A DNA stretch of 42,340 nucleotides from Limnothrix sp. CACIAM 69d. GTDB taxonomy: Bacteria > Cyanobacteriota > Cyanobacteriia > CACIAM-69d. The notes under the pieces were generated by a model. The model searched no databases. It was not told where the DNA came from and saw only the letters and a program-made list of their open reading frames with translations. The stretch lies in the NCBI GenBank assembly GCA_001913845.2, contig MKGP02000036.1, positions 1 to 42,340 of the forward strand, read 5' to 3'. The translations under genes were made by a program, and so were the position numbers. The stretch's first letter is position 1. The number at the start of each line of letters is the position of its first letter. Positions 32,097 to 40,100 of this stretch are shown here, piece by piece.

Positions 32097-33476
32097 CTAT
32101 TCAGCACAAGCAACACATTCATCGGCCGACAGATCGCAAGTGACCTGTTTCTGTTGAATGATGGTTTTATCAAGAGCAGCCTGCTGACGGACTGGCAATC
32201 GATAGTAGGTTGTCCAAAGTGCCGATCGCATCCATTTTTCTAGAAAATCTTGATCAATCACCTGGGTATCCCAAATGTTGAAGGATATCGAGTGAGCCTG
32301 TCCCGTCGCTTCCATGCTTTGCTGCCAACAATTGGCTAGCCGAAAATAGTCCTCATATCCCACCTCTGAAGCAATTTCCACTCGGGGATGATGATCATAG
32401 GTTTGAATTCCGAAAACACCACTGTAGCGATCGACTTCACAGGCGATCGGGGGGCTAATTTCCGGTGTTGTTGTGTAGCCATTGCGATCAACATAGCGAT
32501 AAGCGCAGGAAGCTGTTGGAGCGATCGTTAGACTGCGCTCCATTCCCTTTTTTTGGGCCCAAGCCGCCGCGCGATCGAACCCTTCAATCAGGCTGTTCAC
32601 TAATCGATCGGCCTTGGTTTGACTTCTTGCGTGGTCGATCGGCCGCAGGCGTAATTCCCAAGCTTCCACCAACTCGCGATAGGTAATACCTTCGATCGCC
32701 AAAAGTGATGCCAAGCCGATTACCCCCAACCCCACCTGTCGATCATGTTCAGGCGATCGATAAAGGCCACTCTCACCCACACCAGTTAGGGGATGAATTG
32801 CACAGAGCATCTTCATGCCATGCTCGAAAGCATCAGGAATATCCTCAATGCAGCACATTCCCAAGTTGACATGTTGCAGCAAACAGGTTCCCCGTGATGG
32901 CAAGAAGATTTCATTGCAAACATTGCCATACAGCAAATTTCCCGCAGCATCAGTCCGAGCTTTAGAGAGCCACAAACTGCCGGATTGCATTTGCTCCATG
33001 ATGTCATTCAGGTATGGCAATTGCAGCAAATCATCATGGACAATTAGCGTGCGTTTAGCCCAAGGCAAGCGATCAATCGGAATCTTAATAAAATCCTGAG
33101 CGTCGGGATGATGACTATCCAAGTGCAAGTTGACCGCCCCATTTTTAAATCGACCGCCCCGGCGGATCGTCTCATTCAAGACGCTGTAAATACGGGCAAA
33201 AGATGTGGGGCCAGAGGCCGTGACATTCGGCGAAACCGTACCCGCAGGCCGAAGCGCTGACAAGTTGATCGCAACACCAGCCCCATAGCGGAGGGCCTGG
33301 CTCGTGAAATGCCAACTATCTTCAATGCCATCCGGGCCATCCATTCGATCCTGCACCGCCAGAACCGTGCAGCTCACCGGCAGCCGCCCCGCAGGATCAT
33401 GGAGCCACTGATCCACTCGCCCTGTCACTGCCACAGTGGGATGGTCTGCCAATGCCAAAATTGACTGCTTATTCAT
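32097..33476 (-). CDS. nrdA: Short class I ribonucleotide reductase large subunit (R1-like)
   Basis: A 459-residue catalytic subunit from ATG 33476 (TTG 33494 is the alternative). It lacks the ATP-cone and the N-terminal helical domain, beginning almost at the barrel. Catalytic residues are present: Cys36 in LPVSC, Asn185-x-Cys187-x-Glu189 in NVCNE, Cys198 in GTCLL, the radical-path tyrosine pair in TTYYRLP and a C-terminal CVAC. The 11-residue spacing between Cys187 and Cys198 and the IAPTASC phrase resemble class II enzymes and short cyanophage reductases. The tyrosine pair and the adjacent R2 gene indicate class I use. Missing the ATP-cone, it should lack that form of overall allosteric control. 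Confidence 0.88.
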   Translation of the reverse strand: MNKQSILALADHPTVAVTGRVDQWLHDPAGRLPVSCTVLAVQDRMDGPDGIEDSWHFTSQALRYGAGVAINLSALRPAGTVSPNVTASGPTSFARIYSVLNETIRRGGRFKNGAVNLHLDSHHPDAQDFIKIPIDRLPWAKRTLIVHDDLLQLPYLNDIMEQMQSGSLWLSKARTDAAGNLLYGNVCNEIFLPSRGTCLLQHVNLGMCCIEDIPDAFEHGMKMLCAIHPLTGVGESGLYRSPEHDRQVGLGVIGLASLLAIEGITYRELVEAWELRLRPIDHARSQTKADRLVNSLIEGFDRAAAWAQKKGMERSLTIAPTASCAYRYVDRNGYTTTPEISPPIACEVDRYSGVFGIQTYDHHPRVEIASEVGYEDYFRLANCWQQSMEATGQAHSISFNIWDTQVIDQDFLEKWMRSALWTTYYRLPVRQQAALDKTIIQQKQVTCDLSADECVACAE

Positions 33477-33582
33477 AAATGAAAGAGAACACAATGAACT
33501 AGCTCATGCATCGAGCTGATCCGCCGAAGCAATCATCAACATCAACACTGCAATCCTTGGTGTTAATCCAGCCTCTGTTGAG

Positions 33583-34017
33583 CTAAGAAGCCAGATTAAA
33601 TTCTGACCAGCGATCGCACACTTGGCGATAACACTCAGAAGGTGAAATTGCTAGGTTTTGCAGCCAGTCAATCTCCACATCTTGACCTTGCTTGACCAAA
33701 ATCAAAATCTCCCGATCGGGTGCATAGGTTTTGATCACGCTCAACAGGCGATCGATTGAACTAACAGGCACAAGGCAAAGGTCAAGGTATAAAGCAGCAA
33801 GGTCGAACGGAATATATTGCACAGACCTTGCCGTTGCATCCTCAATCCCACCCAAGCGATTAGTCACCGTTTTTTGAACTGTGCAAGCCACAATTCCTCG
33901 TCCATATTGGAGGTAGCCCTGCCATGCAACATAGCCGATGTACAGGAAGTTTTCCTGAATGAAAGTGGGTGATCCAACAGTCAGGTCAGACAACCTTGAG
34001 CTAGTGGGATGAATCAT
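33583..34017 (-). CDS. Unknown protein coupled to metE, paralogue of the one at 30796-31263
   Basis: A 144-residue protein from ATG 34017 (an in-frame start 30 bp upstream is possible). It overlaps the 3' end of metE by 17 bp, so translation is likely coupled. The best-conserved blocks with its paralogue are ENFLYIGYVAWQGYLQYGRG near residue 20 and SPSECYRQVCDRWSEF at the end. The centre (FDLAALYLDLCLVPVSSIDRLLSVIKTY) is an alpha/beta mix. There is no named family, signal or metal motif. Position between metE and nrdA suggests a role tied to the B12-independent enzymes. Confidence 0.75.
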   Translation of the reverse strand: MIHPTSSRLSDLTVGSPTFIQENFLYIGYVAWQGYLQYGRGIVACTVQKTVTNRLGGIEDATARSVQYIPFDLAALYLDLCLVPVSSIDRLLSVIKTYAPDREILILVKQGQDVEIDWLQNLAISPSECYRQVCDRWSEFNLAS

Positions 34018-36250
34018 GAATTTCTTCCCGCAGCTTTTGCGTGGCAAGCACCATATTTTTGAGCGCAGGAAGCACTTCTTCCCATCGGCGAGTTTTTAGC
34101 CCGCAGTCAGGATTAATCCAGGTTTGCTGAACAGGCAAAAGATTAGCGCCAGTGCGCAACTGCTGGAGAATTTGTTCCGCACTGGGAACGCTTGGACTGT
34201 GGACATCATAGACCCCGTTCCCAACTTGATACTGATATCCCGCATCCGTGATCTCAAAGAGCGTTGCGTTGTTGCTGCGGCTGTTTTCAATGGATAGAAC
34301 ATCAGCATCGAGGCGCTCAATATGCTCAATAATGTCTCCAAACTCGCAGTAGCACATATGCGTGTGAATCTGAGTTTCAGCCTTCGCGCCACCGGTGGCT
34401 AATCGGAACGAATCCACAGCCCAACTGAGGTATTCATTCCACCGGGCAGATTTCAAGGGCAATCCTTCCCGGAGAGCAGGTTCATCCACTTGCACCATGA
34501 CAGCTCCGGCTGCTTCCAAATCGGCAACCTCATCTCGTAAAGCCAGCGCAATTTGCATGGCCTGTTCACGGCGCGGGAGGTCAGCCCGAGGGAATGACCA
34601 ATTGATCATGGTGACTGGGCCCGTGAGCATTCCCTTCACAGGCTTGTTTGTCAATGATTGTGCAACTCGAAACTCCCGAACGGTCATGGGTTGCAATCGG
34701 GACACATCACCATAAATGATGGGTGGGCGAACGCAACGACTGCCATAACTCTGCACCCATCCATCTGTTGTGAAGGCAAAGCCCTGGAGTTGCTGTCCAA
34801 AATATTCCACCATGTCAGTCCGCTCAAACTCACCGTGAACTAACACATCTAGCCCAACGTCCTCTTGGAGTTTGATGCACTCTGCAATCTTGGTATCGAT
34901 CGCCTGGTGATAGTCCGCTTGGGAAACTTCCCCTTTCTTGTACCGGAGCCGCAGTTGTCGAATGTCTTGGGTTTGCGGAAAAGAACCGATCGTGGTGGTG
35001 GGCAGGGGGGGAAGTTTGGGTTGCTGATTCAGCCGTTGTTCATAGGGAAGGGAGCGCTGAAAATCCTCTACTTTGAGGGTTTGCAACACATCGCGCACTG
35101 CCGGGTTAGGTAAGTTGAAGTGCTTGAATGCCTGCCAACGCAACTCGATCGCCGCTTGCTCGCTGGTCGTGTCCTGTCCGTTGAGGGCGCTTGCCAGCAA
35201 CACCACTTCCGTTAACTTTTGCTCTGCAAAACTGAGCACATCGCGCAAGGGTTGAGGGAGTTGAGTTTCGCAGGTTGCGTCATGGGGAACAAACTGGAGT
35301 GATGCGGAGGGCTGAACACGTAAATTTGGTGTGATTGCCTGCAATTCCTGAAGCAGTTCCAACAGACCCTTGGGTTCAATGGCCCAAACGCTCCGTCCGT
35401 CCACAACACCGGCCCCAAGTACTTTGTCGCGAGGAAAACCATGGGTTTTTACTAAAGATAGATTGTTGCCTCGCGTAAAATCGAGGCTAACTCCAGCTAC
35501 CGGGAGTTGCATCACCCAGTTATAGGCATCCCCCAGATCATCAAAGTAGGTGACCAGTTGAATCGGCAGCCCCGCAGTTGCTAGTTGATGGTAGGTGTGT
35601 TTAATTGCAGTTTCTAAATCACCGGCATGACTGGTCACTAAGGTTGGCTCATGGAATTGCACCTCGGTGATTCCATGAGATTTCAACTGCCCCAGCAGGT
35701 CAAGGTAGAGAGGCAGCAACCGATCCAAATCTGAGTAGAGATCGTTGGAGCGCCGGCTGAGGGTGAGCAGCGTGACCGGACTGAGGATCACGGGAGTCGT
35801 TCGATCGCTGAGAATGAGCTGTGCTCGCTTGACCGTTGCTAAAAAATCATCAAAATTGGCCGCGGGAGCAAGATCAGACTCAATTTCGGGCACGAGATAG
35901 TGATAGTTGGTATCAAACCATTTCGTCATTTCGAGTGCAGGAATCCCGTCTTTGCCCCTGGCCATCGCAAAGTACTGATCAATGCCTGTGAACTGTCGGA
36001 ACCGAGCGGGAATTAACCCCAGACGCACTGACCAATCTAGAACGTGGTCGTAAAGAGTTTGGTCTCCGACGGCAACTCGATCGACCCCAGCTTTTAACTG
36101 AACTGTCCAAGCATGGGTTTCCACGGCTTCTACGACCGATCGCAAGGCGTTGATATCACATTTGCCATGCCAAAAAGACTCTAGGGACTTTTTGACTTCA
36201 CGATTTTTGCCCATGCGGGCATAGCCCAAGGTGGCGGTTTGAATAACCAT
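34001..36250 (-). CDS. metE: Cobalamin-independent methionine synthase
   Basis: A 749-residue MetE, which transfers the methyl group from methyltetrahydropteroyl-triglutamate directly to homocysteine without vitamin B12. Both barrels are present. The N-terminal one begins IQTATLGYARMGKNREVKKSLESFW, and the catalytic one begins near PPLPTTTIGSFPQT. Zinc ligands appear in IHTHMCYCEF (His and Cys) and WINPDCGLKTRRW (Cys), with the VQVDEPALREGLP substrate loop. The start at ATG 36250, with AGGAG upstream, fits the family exactly; upstream in-frame codons are not family-like. A cobalamin riboswitch lies on the same strand upstream, predicting expression only when B12 is scarce. Confidence 0.97.
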   Translation of the reverse strand: MVIQTATLGYARMGKNREVKKSLESFWHGKCDINALRSVVEAVETHAWTVQLKAGVDRVAVGDQTLYDHVLDWSVRLGLIPARFRQFTGIDQYFAMARGKDGIPALEMTKWFDTNYHYLVPEIESDLAPAANFDDFLATVKRAQLILSDRTTPVILSPVTLLTLSRRSNDLYSDLDRLLPLYLDLLGQLKSHGITEVQFHEPTLVTSHAGDLETAIKHTYHQLATAGLPIQLVTYFDDLGDAYNWVMQLPVAGVSLDFTRGNNLSLVKTHGFPRDKVLGAGVVDGRSVWAIEPKGLLELLQELQAITPNLRVQPSASLQFVPHDATCETQLPQPLRDVLSFAEQKLTEVVLLASALNGQDTTSEQAAIELRWQAFKHFNLPNPAVRDVLQTLKVEDFQRSLPYEQRLNQQPKLPPLPTTTIGSFPQTQDIRQLRLRYKKGEVSQADYHQAIDTKIAECIKLQEDVGLDVLVHGEFERTDMVEYFGQQLQGFAFTTDGWVQSYGSRCVRPPIIYGDVSRLQPMTVREFRVAQSLTNKPVKGMLTGPVTMINWSFPRADLPRREQAMQIALALRDEVADLEAAGAVMVQVDEPALREGLPLKSARWNEYLSWAVDSFRLATGGAKAETQIHTHMCYCEFGDIIEHIERLDADVLSIENSRSNNATLFEITDAGYQYQVGNGVYDVHSPSVPSAEQILQQLRTGANLLPVQQTWINPDCGLKTRRWEEVLPALKNMVLATQKLREEIHDSSH

Positions 36251-36909
36251 GGGAATTGAGGCTCCTGAAATTTTGTGAAATTTTGAGTGATGATGACAGC
36301 GCAGTTGAGGGGTGCTCGATCGAACAGAGCACCCGCCGATCGGCTGGGCAAGGCCGCGCGATGTCAAGGGATGAATGTTGAACCCAAGTCCCGGGCGACA
36401 GACAGACCTAATCCAGCCAAAATGCAGCGAGTATGGGCATTAATTTGAGAGTGCCCGAGTCTCGCTGGGGGGCTGAATCCACAAGATTTGCGGTTGTGCC
36501 CCTGTGCTGGAGTTTGTCACTGGCGAGAGCAACGAAGGTTGAGTTTGTCAGTCTTCTTAGTCTCGCTAACACCAAGTCCCGCTAACTTTGATTGGGCGAT
36601 CGGGTCTCTCACAATCTGGAGAAAGTCCAAAATGCAATCAGTGATCGGGAGGCCTGATCATCAGTCCCCGGTCATCGTGGTTGGCCCTTGCCATTGGGTA
36701 GAAACCGGATGGCCCTAGCGGTCAGCCCTTGGAGGGAATTGGGGTCTGCGCCCACCTGGACTTAGGAATTAGTCGGACAGAGAAGCACGGTCAAGGTGCT
36801 GAGCTGAAGCGTTGCGCTGTGAAGATTTGACGACCCAAGCCTTTGGCGGTCGTCAGCAAAATGCTGTAAGTTCATCTGTACCTCGCAGATGTTTAGGGCT
36901 TTGTAGGAT
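36251..36909 (-). other. Unusually long leader between the cobalamin riboswitch and metE
   Basis: About 660 bases separate the riboswitch core from the metE start, with no supported gene. Hairpins on the minus strand include CATCTG/CAGATG just after the riboswitch and GACGACC/GGTCGTC (about 36826-36860), which could form the expression platform. The remainder is unexplained. Confidence 0.5.
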
Positions 36910-37030
36910 TGAATCGGCGGGCATTCTGACTCGGAGAAACACTTCTCCTTCACAGCTGCGGGACAGTGCCGGATTCACACCGAACTTTCCCCGTTACCTC
37001 TAGCGGCTGCTCCCCGCTAGAACCGACTCG
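36910..37030 (-). ncRNA. Cobalamin riboswitch
   Basis: On the minus strand the sequence reads GGTAACGGGGAAAGTTCGGT, then GTGAATCCGGCACTGTCCCG, CAGCTGTGA and finally GAGTCAGAATGCCCGCCGA. This is the ordered set of conserved blocks of the B12-box riboswitch, in which adenosylcobalamin binding shuts off downstream expression. The peripheral stem just before it (CTAGCGG...CCGCTAG) is also present. It points at metE and the nrdAB genes. Confidence 0.95.
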
Positions 37031-37034
37031 GTGA

Positions 37035-37043
37035 AGTATAGCA
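37035..37043 (-). promoter_or_regulatory. Extended -10 promoter element ahead of the riboswitch
   Basis: TGCTATACT on the minus strand lies a few bases before the riboswitch 5' end, so transcription would start near 37028. It has the same extended -10 form as the argJ promoter. Confidence 0.5.
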
Positions 37044-37122
37044 TCGTTTCCTCAACTTGCGGCGCTGGTGAGATTGGAATTCATCGACGCTCACCTTTTG
37101 GGCAGGAGTCTATTGGAGAGAA

Positions 37123-40100
37123 CTAGCGGGTGTCGCCGATGAGGGTGAAGGCGGCCCAGTCGATCGGGTCGGGATATTCCTGAATGGTTCTCAGGGTGGC
37201 TTGGCGCAAGGCCGTTGCCTTGTCCATCCCTTGCCCCAGGAATTGATAGAACTGGGTCATCAGGAAGGCGGTGGGTGCGTCGGGCACGGCCCATTGGGTG
37301 ACGATCGCGCTGGGGGTTCCGGCCGCCAGGAGCGATCGGGACAAGCCCACAATCCCATCGCCGGAAATTGCCCCTTGACCCGTGTTGCAGGCGCTGAGAA
37401 CGACTAATTGCGCCTTTAAGTCCAGATTCAGTAGCTCTCGGGCGGTTAACCAACCGTCATCCCCCGGGCTGTTGCCGGGGGCCAGGGCGATCGCGCTGTC
37501 TAGGCCATGTTTCGCATCCAAAATCCCGTGAGTAGCCAAGTGGATCAGGCTGGCTTGCTCCATTTGCCCCAAGACGGCGGTTTTGGTGGCTTGGGATCCC
37601 AACAGGGGATGCGTGTTCAACATGCGGGCGATCGATTGGGCTTCGATTTCCGCATTGGGCAGCGGGGCCAACTGCGATCGGGTGTTGGTTCGGCTGCTGG
37701 GCAAGCGCGGCATGGTTGGATTACCCACGATCAAGGGGCGATCGGTCAGGGCTGTGCCTTCCTGGCGCAGGCGCTGGGCCTGGTGTTGGGTGCGATCGAG
37801 CACTTGAATCGAAGGAGCCATGGCCAAACTATGGCGCTCAATCAGGTATCGGCCTTGATCATCTTGCAGGGCCGAAAAGGGCACCAAGAACAAATCCTGC
37901 TGGGGCATCACAATCAGTCGATCGCCCGGTTGGGTGGGTAACCATTCAGCGATCGGCTCAATCAAAAGGCGATGGAGCTGGCGCAAACCGGGGGTGATCG
38001 ATCGCCGGTTGCCGTTCGCCGTGGACTGGGCCGATCGGCTGGCGGTGCGTGTTCCCAAAAACAACCGCAGCAACGGGATTTGATCGCGCAAGGTTTGGCT
38101 GTTGGGCAGGGGTACTTGGCGAAAATGCACCTGTCCCGAAGGTTGTACCACCCAAATATTGATAGCCAAGTCGAGGAGTTGGCGTTGGCCCCCGTGGTCT
38201 CGGGTATCCCGTTCGATCGCGTAGGAAATCAGAGTGGCGGACTGCTCGCGGGCCACCCGCTGGATTTGCCCTAGGTCGATCGAGTCCGTCAATTCCGATG
38301 GGTTAGGGGTTAGGGTCGATCGCGCGGCGGATCGATCACCCCATTGGCTTTCTTCCGCCAACAGTTTCAGGAGGGCTTGGGCCCGACCCCGTTCATTGGC
38401 CAGCAGGGCTTGTTCCGGTTTTTGGGCCGCAATCAACACCGTTTGCAAGGTGCTGTAGGTGGTTTCTTGGGTTTCAAAAATCGCCAGCCGGGCCCCATCA
38501 CTGGTCAGGTTTTCGCGCACCTGTTCCCAAGAGGCGATCGCCCGTTGCAGATAATCCGTGGCCGCGTCAAAGTCTTGGAGTCGATAGTACGTATCTCCCA
38601 GGTTAGACAGGGCCCGCGCCGTACCGTGGCGATCGCCCAAGGCCTGCGACAGGGCCAGGGACTTTTGTTGAACCGTGGCCGCGGCCCCGTAGTCTCCTTG
38701 GGCATAGTAGGCCAAACCCAAATTATCGAGGGTGCGGGCGATCGCCGGTTGGTCGTTCGCCTGCTCTGCCAGGGCCAAGCTGGCCTGATGTGCCCTCACG
38801 GCCGCCTCGTAGCGCGTGGCTTGGTAATCCAGCAGGCCAATTTGGGTGAGGGCACGGGCTTGATTACTCAAATCCCGATGTTGCTGGGCGATCGCCAGGG
38901 ACTGCTCAAAATAGGTGCGGGCTTGCTCCAGGTTTTGTTGATTAGTTGCCATCAGGCCCAAGTTATTCAGGATATTGCTTTCCAACGTGGGCGCAGGGTT
39001 CGATCTCAACAGGGCCAAGGCCTGCTCATAATGGGCGATCGCCTCTGGATATTGACCCAAAGCCCCGTAGCTACTGCCCAGGTCACTTTCGGCGATCGCG
39101 GCCAACAGGGGCTGATCGGTGGCCAAGTCACGACTTTCGCGATGGGCCAAAATCGCATCGCCATATTCACCCGCTTGGTAGTGGGCCCGGCCCAACCGCT
39201 GCAAGGCCACCACGATCGCCTTGCGATCGCCACTGTTGCGGGCCCGTTCCAGGTCTTTGCGCTGGCAATCTAACCAAACGGTGTTGTCGCAAAGGGCCAC
39301 TTGCAGGGTTTCGGCCCGCAAGGCTTGCAGATTCAACACTTGCCCCGGGTCGGTGACTGGGCCGTTGGCGGGGATACCCGAGGGATTTGTGCCCTCCAAG
39401 CCGGGCGATCGAGACCCCAGCAAAGCCGTTTGATTAATGGCCTGGTTGGTTTGGGAATTCACCACGCCGGCCGAATGCGCCAGGTTCGAGCCACCCTCTC
39501 CAATTGCACCACTGTTGGGTAAGGGGTTACTGCTCACCGGTAGCCCCGTCGCCAAGGTTCCCACCATCGAATTGTTGGCCGCATCCGTCACCCCCGAGAG
39601 CGGAACCAAAGGCGCTGCATTGGGCGACTGGCCGGAAGAAGGCGCGATCGACCCATTCAAAGATGCAGATGTTGGGACAGTTCCGGTGACGGGGGCCACA
39701 TTTCCGGCAACGCTATTCACGGATCCCGGATTCGCCGCAAAGGTCGCAGAAGCCAGATTCGCCCGCTGCACGATCGCATCGGAGCTAATGGCCGTGCTTA
39801 GGCTATTGCCAACCAGATTTGTAGTGCTAGCATTCGCAGTTCCCGCCACTGGGCTACTTCCCCCCGCGCTCACCGGTTGTTCGGTGGTGTTGGCCAAAGT
39901 GGACTGCACCAACCCATCCACATTGGCAGCCCAAGGGGCCGAAATGGGCGACTTACCTGTAGAGAAATGGATTCCTTGATTAGTGGGTGTCAACAAGCCG
40001 CCAAAGTTCGCGCTATCAAGGCTGAGGTTAACCGTAGCCACCGTGAATGAAGAACCTGTGTTCCCGGTGTTCCCGGTATTACCGGTGTTGGAACTGTTGT

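Noticed and set aside
36762-36953. 63-codon minus-strand frame overlapping the riboswitch 3' part
   Set aside because: It runs through the conserved riboswitch blocks and has no ribosome site or family resemblance.
38344-39273. 309-codon plus-strand frame opposite the TPR region
   Set aside because: It mirrors the repetitive TPR code and shows no independent features.
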